Part shown: positions 31,723 to 40,424 of the stretch, in pieces
Position numbering within the stretch: the first letter of the stretch is position 1
How the letters are laid out: the number at the start of each line of letters is the position of its first letter
Assembly (NCBI GenBank): GCA_018398765.1
Contig: JAHBMJ010000168.1
Span: 80,929 to 124,929, forward strand
Direction of reading: 5' to 3'
Source: Chromera velia
Lineage: Eukaryota; Sar; Chromeraceae
Length of the DNA: 44,001 nt
Program-made: the position numbers and the translations under genes
Notes under the pieces: model-generated
What the model saw: only the letters and a program-made list of their open reading frames with translations
What the model was told of the DNA's origin: nothing
Database searches by the model: none

Positions 31723-31725
<3 letters not shown>
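29612..31725 (+). repeat. Tandem array of duplicated noncoding blocks
   Basis: Four blocks recur in order. Block a (GATGGTCCTTCT, CAAACAAAGAGTCGGAGAAAGG) is at about 29625, 30250 and 31475. Block b (TCCGGACTCACTCGATTGATTG to GATGCCAAAAAGACAA) is at about 29800 and 30483. Block c (CCTTCCTGGCTGCCTGAG through CATAAAGCTAGATG) is at about 29925-30252 and 31130-31480. Block d (GAGACGCTTGCAGGGAGTG to GCTGGGATG) is at about 30862-31000 and 31585-31720. Copies are roughly 85-95 percent similar by eye. No long frame is conserved between copies, so the unit appears noncoding. Confidence 0.85.
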
Positions 31726-31769
<44 letters not shown>

Positions 31770-31966
31770 NNNNNNNNNNNNNNNNNNNNNNNNNNNNNNN
31801 NNNNNNNNNNNNNNNNNNNNNNNNNNNNNNNNNNNNNNNNNNNNNNNNNNNNNNNNNNNNNNNNNNNNNNNNNNNNNNNNNNNNNNNNNNNNNNNNNNNN
31901 NNNNNNNNNNNNNNNNNNNNNNNNNNNNNNNNNNNNNCCCCCCCCCCCCCCCCCCCCCCCCCCCCC
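31726..31966 (+). other. Assembly gap between (CT)n and poly-C
   Basis: A CT run (31726-31769) is followed by 168 N bases (31770-31937) and then 29 consecutive C (31938-31966). The poly-C next to Ns may be an assembly artefact. Confidence 0.97.
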
Positions 31967-32369
31967 TACACACAGACAGACAGAGAGAGAGAGAGGCAGT
32001 AGGTCGAGGGGTGATATTCATGAAGCCGCATCGACAGGTCAAAGTATTCATATAGAAGAGGGGGCAATAATGATATCTGCGGTACAGGGACCGCCTTCTC
32101 CTGCAATCAGAAGGGAGAAGGGAAGGCATCAACAGAGAGCAAGAGACGGTAATAAATCGTAGTGAGGCCTAAAAGAAGCAGATGGACATTTGAATGGCAT
32201 CGCTGCGGCAAAGAATGATGAATTCAAGTTTGCAAGATACTGTCACTAAAAGGATGCTTCCGTTTTTTAAAGCGTCCTTCCGACCGCTAGTTCAAGCACC
32301 CGACAGTTAAAGCAGGCCGCATGAATGTTTTTTCGAGGTCTGGTCTCCTGGTTTCAGTCATCGACTGAC

Positions 32370-32621
32370 CAGAGAAGAAACTTTGATGCTCCCATCGAGA
32401 GAGCAGGAGACACACCGAAGGGCATCAGACCTGCAGGCAAGGAGAGAAGAGAGGAAGGCCAGGAAGACATACACCGCCACGAAGCACACACCGCTTTTCA
32501 GTCAAGACTGCACGTACGTCTGGCTGCTTCCTTCCCAGAGTAAATGTTTATTTTTGCAGCCGGCCGAATGATCTTTCTTTTCTTTCTTTCTTTCTGCCCT
32601 CAGCAACAAACCGATGCCTTG

Positions 32622-32657
<36 letters not shown>

Positions 32658-33089
32658 CAAACAAGGCGGACGAAAACAAAGAGAAAGAGAATCCAAGGCG
32701 GGGAAGGGTCAAAGGATAAGATCAAAGTAGGATTGCTGGACTATGAAAAGGGAAATATCCAAGTAGACGACCAAAAGAAAAAAGAAAAGAACGTACAGGT
32801 AGGGAACCAAATGCTTCCCTTCATAACAAACAAACAGGCAGATAGGCAGACAGAGAGAGAGAGAGGCCGACCTGAGGCCCGTGACGAGCTGTCTGTGTCG
32901 GTGAAGCTGTCCATACTGGACCTTCTCAAACTTTCGGGAGTCCCAAATGTGCACGGACTTGTCAGCCACTGCAAAAGTAGACAGAGGTTCAGAAACAAAA
33001 GGGGCAGGGGTGCGATGGAAAGAATTTGTTTCGCAAGATTGATTGTGTTCATGAGAGGAAGAGAAAGAGAGAAAGAGAGAGAGAGAAAA

Positions 33090-33122
<33 letters not shown>

Positions 33123-33410
33123 ACGTTATGCCTCGATGAAAGTAGGCATCTTGAAGGAGAGACGATCATCTTTCTGTCTGCGTTTAACTTGATAATCTTT
33201 CTTTTTGCACAGAAGAATCGTCTCCACCGTGTATGAACGAGAGAGAGAAAGGGGCAGGGAGAATAAGAGACTAACGCACGCACATCTGAAAAGGTGCGGG
33301 AACGAGGTGGACGACCTCCCCTCGACGGTGAGGACCCAGTCTTTGTGGGTCCCCGTCGCCGCAACGGGGGCGTCGCCAGCCCGTGTGTCGTAAAGTCGAA
33401 CGACCTTGTC
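32370..33410 (-). CDS. WD40-repeat protein (three exons recognised)
   Basis: Three minus-strand exons carry WD40 blades. 33410-33316 reads DKVVRLYDTRAGDAPVAATG then THKDWVLTV. 32968-32872 reads ADKSVHIWDSRKFEKVQYGQ and ends near LVTGL. 32430-32370 reads DALRCVSCSLDGSIKVSSL. The second and third join in phase (AG/G), with GTCGGC and GTCAGT donors and TGCAG acceptors. The first and second do not join directly; a blade of about 15 residues is missing, so a small exon between them is likely. IWD and LYD are the usual end of the third strand, and THKDW/HRHRQL the inter-blade loops. WD40 propellers are protein-binding scaffolds, and the specific role cannot be read here. The 3' end runs towards the N gap and the 5' end beyond 33410 was not resolved; SVRTVP at about 33610-33630 may be a further piece. 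Confidence 0.75.
32622..32655 (+). repeat. (GA)n microsatellite
   Basis: About 15 GA units lie in an intron of the WD40 gene. Similar shorter GA runs occur at 33060-33121 and 33640-33674. Confidence 0.85.
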
Positions 33411-33643
33411 CTACAGTCAGTCAAGAGGGAGGGAGAGCGATGAATCGGCACACAATGAGTTAGTCCGAGGTTTTTGGCGTTTTCGGTCTGGTCTAGCTTT
33501 AGAAAGACTCTCGAAAGATCTCCCTATTCTGTTCGATAGGGGGAGCGTGATAAAGCAGAAGGAAATCTGTCATCATCAATCACTCTTTAATTGTTTTGTG
33601 TACAGGGACAGTGCGGACACTCTCCACATGGAGTGAGTAAACC

Positions 33644-33674
<31 letters not shown>

Positions 33675-33896
33675 GAAGGAAAATGTCGTGGGATTCTTCC
33701 GCAACTGTTGAACTCATCAGGCTGAGGGAAAAACCAAGGCAGGAGGGAGACTGTTTAGTCGAACAAAAGCGATTGCTCGACATCAGATGGTATGCATAAT
33801 CAACAGGGTGACAGCTTTTTTATGTAAAAGACGGGCCTACAAAAGAGATCAAGATGGTTTCTTTATGCCTCTCTGCCTTGTTTGTCTGTCTCTGTT

Positions 33897-34083
33897 GATC
33901 AGACCCCCCCACTCTGTCTGCCAAACCCCCCCACTCTGTTGATCAGACCCCCTCACTCTGTTGATCTGACCCCCCCACTCTGTCTGCCAGACCCCCCCAC
34001 TCTGTTTATCAGACCCCCCCCACTCTGTCTACCAAACTCCTCCACTCTGTCTGCCAGACCCGGCCCCCCCACTCTGTCTGTCA
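33897..34083 (+). repeat. Minisatellite with 22-24 base unit
   Basis: About eight copies of the unit CAGACCCCCCCACTCTGTCT, with GATC/GCCA variation at the junction, lie on the plus strand. The open frame across it is repeat translation only. Confidence 0.9.
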
Positions 34084-34378
34084 GCATGTCTGCGTAGCTA
34101 TGGAGAGTGATTGCGTGTATGCAGCATTGTTTGCGTAACGTGACTGAAAGACGGCTTTGATGCTTGATAGCTAAGCTAGTAGCTTTATATATGGATGGGT
34201 ACTTGAAAAGTTTGATGATACACCGATTCACATGTCATGCATTGTGCGTATATATGTGCATGCAGGTAGACTGTTGCTTCAGAGGGCAGCTTTGCTGCAC
34301 CGTGAGGATCGAAGAGGCTTTTGTATTACACAACACGTATATGCAACATGCAGCCATGAAGGTCGGTTGTTCGTTCAA
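34084..34378. other. Spacer
   Basis: No gene is supported. TGCATGC words occur at about 34257 and 34391. Confidence 0.4.
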
Positions 34379-34732
34379 TCAAGGCAGGCATGCCTCCAGT
34401 TCGTCCCTCCAAAAGGCACGCAGCATGCAGAGGGCTGTTGCATACATATGCACCCGCATCTGCTTTTTGCGTACACAATTATTATTCCTCCCCTCTGAGT
34501 AGTCCGAAGCGTCATCGTCTCCACTTTCTTCCTCCTCTTCTGAGTAGTCCGAGGCGTCATCGTTGTCAACCCTGTGTACCTCAGCAGGCTGCACGGTAAA
34601 CTCAATTATCGTTAGGTTTCCGTCATCATCAATGGTGTACTCAAAAGCCATCACTTGCAAGATCAGCTGGAGGAGCTGGGGATGGGCGGTTACAAGTTCA
34701 TTATATTGGTTTTGGAGGTTTTCATCCACCAT
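34379..34732 (-). CDS. Small acidic hypothetical protein
   Basis: A 117-codon minus-strand frame starts at an ATG (MVDENLQNQYNELV). The first 50 residues are amphipathic and protein-like (AHPQLLQLILQVMAFEYTID). They are followed by an acidic region with two copies of the octamer DDASDYSE, encoded by an imperfect 45-base tandem duplication. The last 35 residues are less convincing, and the true end may be a splice site. No family is recognised. It is upstream of the WD40 exons on the same strand, but phase evidence for joining them is lacking, so it may be a separate gene. Confidence 0.42.
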   Translation of the reverse strand: MVDENLQNQYNELVTAHPQLLQLILQVMAFEYTIDDDGNLTIIEFTVQPAEVHRVDNDDASDYSEEEEESGDDDASDYSEGRNNNCVRKKQMRVHMYATALCMLRAFWRDELEACLP

Positions 34733-35156
34733 GACCAGTCAAAGAGTCCTGTTGGCGGCAGCTTTCGGTTTGGGTTTGGTAACTTTGCGTGTTATGTTGT
34801 GCATGCATGCAGATACCAAACACTGAAAAGGATGACCGATAGTATATGCTTATAATCGTTTCACTTTTTTAAACACTGCGTGCTTCGTGTCGGTTTATGG
34901 TTTTTGTTCGCATTCAATTCCCCCCCTCTCCCTTTGTCTTTCAGACAATGAAAAACCAATAGCCTCGTTCTGTGTAGGAAGGTTTTATACCTACAGTTGA
35001 ACCATTGTGGACCCGCTCTCTTGGTCCTAGTACCTCTTGATCTTTCGTCCATTTCGTGCCATCTAGTGCTACTTCACCCCTACCACCCTGAAGGGCGGAG
35101 GTACCATCGTAGTCTACGGCAGACTGACGCTACTTGGACTGCTGTAGAAAGTGATG

Positions 35157-35215
35157 GTTTTCAGAATCGAACCCACGACCTTTCGGTTGTGAGCTGATCT
35201 GGCATTTTTAATACA
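35157..35215 (-). repeat. tRNA-derived SINE-like remnant
   Basis: On the minus strand the sequence reads GATCAGCTCACAACCGAAAG followed by GTCGTGGGTTCGATTC. GGTTCGATTC is a good pol III B box and CAGCTCA resembles part of an A box. The T-stem does not pair and the length is wrong for a tRNA gene, so this is best read as a decayed tRNA-derived repeat. Confidence 0.35.
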
Positions 35216-35882
35216 AAAGTGTTTGAACGTAACATTTTAAACATTATTAATGATTTTATATATCATATAACTTACTTACTACTTATATAGCCCCATTAGT
35301 AGAACTCGATAGTTAGTAAACAATATAGGAATAGAGTTAGGATTAATGTTTAGAAGACTTGCCTCCTGTTTCAATACTCTAACGTATGGCTTTTAAAAAA
35401 GTACTAGAACGTTTAAAACCTTCCTGACCAGCCCGTGCAGCGCGATTAGTATGTCAACTGTTACAGTTTTTCAAAAGAATATGTCGTCTTGTCTAGCGTC
35501 TTATAACAAATGCATCAAATTATGAGAATATATGTATTTAACGTTTTATAAGACACATTATATTAGAATTATGTAATTGAATTTTTGTGTAAAACACGAG
35601 ATAATTAAACTATTGTTGATTGACTGGTGCTAAACCCTAACATTGATAATAATTGTTACTTTCTTTTTATAATTTACAGGTTAATAATATTTTTTAAGTG
35701 AGTCAGCAATCAGTCATATGAGAAAGGAATGTGTGATTCATAAGGAATACAATTATGAAACTATGAGCCCGAGTCCAATATAACGTCACACCATCGTATG
35801 AATATTGAAGGCAAGTCATTAGTACACCAGCCAACGGCGCATGAGCGCGCAAATACCAGTAATTGCAGCAACGCTCTAATAG

Positions 35883-36017
35883 CCCCGGAAAGCGAAGCGT
35901 AGGGCACTCAAAAAAACACTCCGCTAGCTGATTTTGTCGGAAAGATAGGCCAGAAATACGAAATAAGGGGCATTAAAGCACTTACAAATGAAGAGAAGAA
36001 ATTAAAGCTTTCCGGGG
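35883..36017. repeat. Short element with 11-base terminal inverted repeats
   Basis: CCCCGGAAAGC at 35883-35893 is the exact reverse complement of GCTTTCCGGGG at 36007-36017. The enclosed 113 bases are AT-richer and noncoding. The size suggests a MITE-like element or a large hairpin; no clear target-site duplication was identified. Confidence 0.45.
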
Positions 36018-36083
36018 CGGTTTGCACGCTTGCGTACGTATGTCAAGTCGGTTCGGAGAACACTAACAATTGGGAGATTACCT

Positions 36084-36205
36084 CACATGGCAGCAGTGTA
36101 CCAGCAATTGGGGGGTTATAACTCATATGGCAGCCGTGTACCATGGTTAACTCACATGGCAGCAGTGTACTAGCAATTACGGGATTAATTCACATGGCAG
36201 CAGCG
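36084..36205 (+). repeat. Imperfect tandem repeat, four copies
   Basis: CTCACATGGCAGCAGTGTAC recurs at about 36082, 36121 (as CTCATATGGCAGCCGTGTAC), 36149 and 36188 (partial). The spacing is 28-39 bases, with a CAGCAATTG tail in some copies. Confidence 0.85.
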
Positions 36206-36390
36206 AGCGACCGAATCAGAAGTAACTGCACGCCAGCGCGACTCCCATTATATGCAGTCAAGATGGTTATAACGAGACCTAAGTTGGCCAGACCGTATCG
36301 CAGCATGGCTCGAGACAACCAGTGACTTTGCAATGAGCGAAACGTCTCACTTTTTTTAAACCATTCCGGCCATAAAGGAATAAGTCGATT

Positions 36391-37000
36391 GTCATCCACC
36401 TCCGCAACACCACCATTAGTTTGCAAGGCTGCTGCCCAGCTGCTCATCATGCTCAGCGACGGTGCACAGGCCTCCATCTTCCTTTGCCTGCTGAGCGACT
36501 CTCAAGGTTCGTACCCTTAGTTGTAACACAGAAGCCGTCTTTTTGGTTCGTTCCCGTCTCCCACACCTGTTGTTCCCTCCATGATGCGCAGTGTACCTTT
36601 TTGACTTTCCCGTGTCTCCGTGTTCACTTTGCGGCTGCAGATTGGCATGAACACAAGCGACGAGCACACGGTTGAGTCTGTCGATCTCACCGATCTCACA
36701 TTGCGGCTGCAGATCGGCATAAATACGAGAGACGAGCACACTGTTGAGTCTGTCAATCTCACCGTGTTCACTTTATGGCTGCAGATTGGCACAAACACGA
36801 GCGACGAGTACCCGGTTGAGTCTATTGATCTCACCGCTCGCCGGCCGGCTTCTGTGACGTACACCTCGTCGTCATCGCTTGAAGCAAAGGAACGACTCGT
36901 GCTCTTTGCGTGGTTGTGGTCACTCTCCAAAGACAAAGAGAACTCCAGCAAGTCTGTCCTTTCTACAAATCTCAAGACGCTGATCGACCACAGATGGCAG
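36391..37000 (+). CDS. Hypothetical repeat-containing coding region, partial
   Basis: A plus-strand segment near 36391-36506 has helical, protein-like composition (KAAAQLLIMLSDGAQASIFL) and ends before a possible GTTCGT donor. From about 36620 a second frame carries three tandem copies of a 23-24 residue unit with core QIGMNTSDEHTVESVDLT. It continues with ERLVLFAWLWSLSKDKENSS and LIDHRWQITEAAEGR before running into the block of minus-strand genes. No ATG starts the repeat frame and the joining phase was not resolved, so exon limits are approximate. Family unknown. It may be a host gene truncated by, or adjoining, the neighbouring island. Confidence 0.35.
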
Positions 37001-37001
37001 A

Positions 37002-37783
37002 TTACAGAGGCTGCAGAAGGTCGTAGAGTCGTTCGAACACCATGTGGCGCCGGCGAAGCGTCGCGGCGCTTTCGAAGCACATGTAAAACATGGGGCCGGT
37101 GACGATGTTCAGGAGGTCCACGTACTCAAAGCGTAGGTCTTCGTCCACGGTAAGGTTCAGGTGGAATTCGGGGGATGCCGGTCCAGTCCGCGCGAGCCAC
37201 AGGAGCGATACGAAGGTCCCGACCCGGAGGTGCACGGGCCGGCAGAAGTAGTGGCCAAATGCGTAGGACAGCTTTCTGTGGTCGGTTTTGTCGAGGATCA
37301 CCACGGTTTTATCGAGGTCACCAAGCCCAGGAACGCGACGCACGCGTCGAGCAGCACGCGCACAATTTCCTCCTCCGCGTCCGCCTGCTGTCCGCCGCCA
37401 GCGTCGTTCGTGGCTACGTAGCACTCCGTGGCAAACTGGCAGAATGATAGGAAGCCGGCCAGTAGCAGTGGAGTCGATGGGTAACGGGGTGTCGTCGTGA
37501 GCAGGGACTCCAGTTCGGCGCGTTGCTGGTCGATGGTGGGGCGCGCGGCAACCCATTTACAGAGGGCCAGAAAAGTCGTCTCGTCGAGATGGCGCTGCAG
37601 AAGTTTGACAAGGAAGATGCCTTGCGAGTACGAAAACTCCGGCGCCAGAATATCGCACGGCTCAAAATCTTGAGCTATGGTGCTGCTCACCGGTCCGGCG
37701 GAGGCCCGTCGGCGACGGCAGAACCCGCGCACGCACAGGGTGGCCGCCGCATAGCTGCCCAGGATGGTGGAAAAGAGGATCAT
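37002..37783 (-). pseudogene. Virus-like hypothetical ORF split by a frameshift
   Basis: Two overlapping minus-strand frames together make one protein-like reading. The upstream frame starts at 37783 (MILFSTILGSYAAATL, a hydrophobic N-terminus) and is convincing up to about 37320 (QGIFLVKLLQRHLDETTF; EEIVRVLLDACVAFLG). The downstream frame takes over at about 37310 (LDKTVVILDKTDHRKLSYAF; RFEYVDLLNIVTGPMFYMCF) and ends at the stop at 37002. A single-base change in the TTGGTGACC region would account for the shift. It is the last of four co-directional intronless ORFs. I recognise no conserved domain. It could be a decayed gene, a programmed shift or a sequencing error. Confidence 0.5.
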
Positions 37784-37862
37784 CTTCTCGGCTTTTGTTT
37801 GTACTCCCGGCGTGTTGTTCGTTTTAAGTTTTTTAGTAGCACCAAATCGGCCTTGGGGTTAT

Positions 37863-37891
37863 CCCCTTAGAAAACAAAGTTTCCTAAGGGG
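37863..37891. terminator. Intergenic hairpin with CCTAAGGGG arm
   Basis: CCCCTTAGAAAAC (37863-37875) pairs with GTTTCCTAAGGGG (37879-37891) at 12 of 13 positions around an AAA loop. On the minus strand it lies 45 bases beyond the stop of the ORF at 37936-38604 and before the next start. The right-arm 13-mer recurs at 40340-40352 after another ORF, suggesting a 3'-end signal, as hairpins are in some giant viruses. The function is inference. Confidence 0.5.
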
Positions 37892-37935
37892 GGCTTTCTT
37901 ACGGCTTTTCTTTTGTGCGCGTGGCGCGAGGGCGG

Positions 37936-38604
37936 TTAGTTCCCTTTTTCCTCCTCCGCTGCATATGTGGCGGCCGCCGGCGGTTTCTTCTGCTCCACTT
38001 GCTGCATCAGGCTGTTGAGGACTTCTGGCCGCACGTACTTGTTCATCAGTTCCTTTCGGAACTTGCGCATATCCTGCACGCTCTCCGGCAGCGTCTGACC
38101 ATCCGGTTTGTGGACGAAAATGCGTACATACCGAAAGACGCGCTCGTAGTCCGCCTTCTCCTCAGCTGTTCCATTCAGTGCGACGCCTTCCTCAGCCAGC
38201 GCCTCGAGCATCACCAGATGCTTGAAGATGCAGTCGACGCACCGCTTCTGCCGGTTGTTTAGGTGGTCTTCGAGAAGAACGAACTGCTTGATGATCTCGT
38301 GGAGGTTGAAGCGGGTCTCCATGACCGGCAGCAGCTCCGGTGTCACAACGTTCTGCGCCGCGTCCCGGTAGTAGTCGTCGTTGGCACCACGCATGTTCGC
38401 CGGGAGGGACGGCGCCGGCAGATAGTACAGGTGGACGAGGACGCCCAGCGCAAGCAAGAGCAGAAGGGAGGGAAACGCCACGCGGCGGAGGAAAGACCAG
38501 TCGCCCGAGGGGCCCTGGCACCCACCTTCTTCAAGCGAACAGCTGTCATCGTCGGCATCTGCGCCGCACGTGTACCGTGCGGGAGAACGAACCATGAAAC
38601 TCAT
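37936..38604 (-). CDS. Virus-like type II membrane protein with DCI-KH motif
   Basis: This intronless ORF of 222 residues starts at an ATG at 38604. A single membrane segment (VAFPSLLLLLALGVLVHLYY, about residues 47-66) follows an acidic/Cys-containing N-terminus, so the bulk would face the lumen or virion interior. The C-terminal part contains HEIIKQFVLLEDHLNNRQKR followed by CVDCIFKHLVMLEALAEEG. To my memory, this spacing of EDHL, CxxC-I-KH-L and E-L-EE is typical of uncharacterised proteins in nucleocytoplasmic large DNA viruses of algae and protists. Two Cys could bind metal or form a disulfide. It lies 57 bases after the preceding ORF on the same strand. Assignment to a viral origin is inference from the motif and gene packing. 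Confidence 0.6.
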   Translation of the reverse strand: MSFMVRSPARYTCGADADDDSCSLEEGGCQGPSGDWSFLRRVAFPSLLLLLALGVLVHLYYLPAPSLPANMRGANDDYYRDAAQNVVTPELLPVMETRFNLHEIIKQFVLLEDHLNNRQKRCVDCIFKHLVMLEALAEEGVALNGTAEEKADYERVFRYVRIFVHKPDGQTLPESVQDMRKFRKELMNKYVRPEVLNSLMQQVEQKKPPAAATYAAEEEKGN

Positions 38605-38661
38605 TGGTTTTTTTCTATTTTCTTACTCCTTGCTGCGGCTGCCGCCCGCTCTTTATTGTTG

Positions 38662-40179
38662 TTAGTAGAGCATGCCGTCGGGGGTCAAAACAAGCCCGAA
38701 AAAAGTCGCTAGTGCCACCATCAATAGCGTGTATACAACACTGCTAAACACCTTAACGCCCATCATCGAGGCGGTAAGTGTTACCAACGAAGCGACGATT
38801 ATCCCTACAGCAGCTCGTAGCGTAAGGTTTCCTACCATGCGCATGCTCTGCTGGACCTGTGTACAAATTAAGTGTGACTGTTGGGCCGGGAGGGGTTTCT
38901 TGACAGCCAGCGTGGCTGCCATAATACTAATCAGGGCTTGTACCAGTCTCAGGAGCAACACGTTGATGAGGTCACGAGGAGACATGCTTGAAAGCGCACC
39001 ATACAGCTCGCTGCCGTACCTGGTGACCCAACGGATGAGTTTGCTGATGAGCGTAAAGAGCTGCACAGCGGGAATCGCCAAGAACTTCAGCAGCGACAGT
39101 GTTATTCCGAAGAAGCGGAAGATGTGCACCATCCAGCGAAACGGGGTGGATGTGGTAACAACGCGGATAAACCAGTCGATGCCGAGATACTTTATGACCC
39201 GTTTATGGACGCTCGCAAGCGACTCGCTGGCAATCTCCTTCAGGTTGCTGAACAACGCCGTCATGAAGATAGCCAATCCTCCATACTTGAAAAGGAACCC
39301 CCCGATGATGGGGATCTGACCGACGGCAAACAGACTTCCTACGAGAAAAACCACGGGGAAGAGGGCCTTTAGCATAGGCGGAAAGAGGTTCAACAATCGC
39401 CGGAAGAGCGCTCCTGAGACTCCGGTGCCACTCATCAGGGACGCTAGCCGGTACATCATCACCAGCGGGTAGACCGTAACGGTGTTGCCGTATTTCCGTA
39501 TGACGATTTTTCTTTCTGCCTCGACGGCCTCGCCCATGAGCTGCCAGTAGTAGGGCGACGGTGCGTTCGCGTGGTCTTTCAAATACTGCAGCCGCACCTT
39601 CTGAAAGATCCTCTTGGCTTGCCGTTCCTCGATAAATCCCGAGAAGGACGCCGACTTACGTTCCCTGCGTTCCGCGCTCAGGTGCCCAACCTTCGGGTCG
39701 TCTGTGAATTTGGCGAAGAGGTCCGCCAGCAGCAGGCGATCCTTGGCCGGAATGGGTTCTCCCTTCGGCCGCGCACAGTCGGCGGCCTCCATGAGTTTTT
39801 GTACCAGAGCCTCCGCTTTGGCGGTCCCGCTCGATCTTGTGCTGCGGAAGGAGGCGCTGCCAGACTTGGACCACGAGGGGGCGCTGCAGAACGCATCCTC
39901 GCCTACGCTGTGGGCGCTGCGGAACGTCTTTTTAGTGGACGAAGACGATACTCTACGGGCGCACACGCCGTCCTTGCACTCATATTTTGCAGAACTTTTC
40001 CGTTTTTTTAATGACAACAAGGGGGCCTCGGCCCTTTTCTTGCTGCTTGTGGTAGGCGCCACCGTCTTCTTCCTGTTGTTACCGATGGGCGCCACTGCCG
40101 CGGCCAACCCCTGCAGTGGCTTCTTTTTGCTGTGTCGTGTGGCTTTATTCTTTGTTTGACTGCTGGTGGTCCTCCACAA
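38662..40179 (-). CDS. Virus-like polytopic membrane protein
   Basis: This is an intronless minus-strand frame of about 505 codons. The first ~130 residues are basic and Ser/Lys-rich with no membrane segments. From about residue 270 there are four to five hydrophobic segments (for example ALFPVVFLVGSLFAVGQIPI, ITLSLLKFLAIPAVQLFTLI, VGIIVASLVTLTASMMGV, VVYTLLMVALATFFGLVL). The frame opens after a TAA at about 40191 with a TTG codon at 40179; the first in-frame ATG is much further in (MEAADCARP). Either it uses an unusual start, has lost its ATG, or is spliced. No family is recognised. Polytopic basic proteins are common among virion membrane proteins. It is second in a row of four minus-strand ORFs. 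Confidence 0.52.
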   Translation of the reverse strand: MWRTTSSQTKNKATRHSKKKPLQGLAAAVAPIGNNRKKTVAPTTSSKKRAEAPLLSLKKRKSSAKYECKDGVCARRVSSSSTKKTFRSAHSVGEDAFCSAPSWSKSGSASFRSTRSSGTAKAEALVQKLMEAADCARPKGEPIPAKDRLLLADLFAKFTDDPKVGHLSAERRERKSASFSGFIEERQAKRIFQKVRLQYLKDHANAPSPYYWQLMGEAVEAERKIVIRKYGNTVTVYPLVMMYRLASLMSGTGVSGALFRRLLNLFPPMLKALFPVVFLVGSLFAVGQIPIIGGFLFKYGGLAIFMTALFSNLKEIASESLASVHKRVIKYLGIDWFIRVVTTSTPFRWMVHIFRFFGITLSLLKFLAIPAVQLFTLISKLIRWVTRYGSELYGALSSMSPRDLINVLLLRLVQALISIMAATLAVKKPLPAQQSHLICTQVQQSMRMVGNLTLRAAVGIIVASLVTLTASMMGVKVFSSVVYTLLMVALATFFGLVLTPDGMLY

Positions 40180-40424
40180 TGTTTTTCTTCTTTAGTGCCT
40201 GGCTTGCGAGTACGGTGTATAAAGTTTCTGCATAAGTTTTTACTATTATATACGTAGGTGTTTTTTGGTGGCAGGCAGGGGTGTGCATGCGCATTAATTT
40301 GTCAGGTCCGTAAACTACCTTAAACGAATTTATTAAGGTGTTTCCTAAGGGGGCTCCCCTGGCACCATCCTTAGCTGCATAACACCGCTTTTTTTTGTGC
40401 ACTGCCCAAGGAAGATTAACTCAT
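40180..40424. other. Intergenic spacer of the virus-like block with repeated 13-mer
   Basis: GTTTCCTAAGGGG at 40340-40352 is identical to 37879-37891. Here AGGGG at 40348-40352 can pair with CCCCT at 40356-40360 over a 3-base loop, and GGTG/CACC outside extends the structure. It lies about 70 bases beyond the stop of the flanking ORF at 40425 on the minus strand. The rest is AT-rich and could hold the promoter of the next ORF. Confidence 0.5.

Larger units (their letters stand above)
34733..36390. other. AT-rich spacer with repeats
   Basis: No gene is supported. It contains a tRNA-like remnant (about 35157-35215), an inverted-repeat element (35883-36017) and a tandem repeat (36084-36205). 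35215-35820 is AT-rich and featureless. Confidence 0.5.

Noticed and set aside
33882..34097. Pro/Leu-rich 71-codon frame
   Set aside because: It follows the 22-24 base minisatellite exactly and has no flanking coding signal.
35157..35215. Functional tRNA gene
   Set aside because: The B box is present but the T-stem, acceptor stem and anticodon arm cannot be folded.
38672..39319. Plus-strand frames of 82-215 codons across the virus-like block
   Set aside because: They are antisense shadows of the GC-rich minus-strand membrane protein ORFs.
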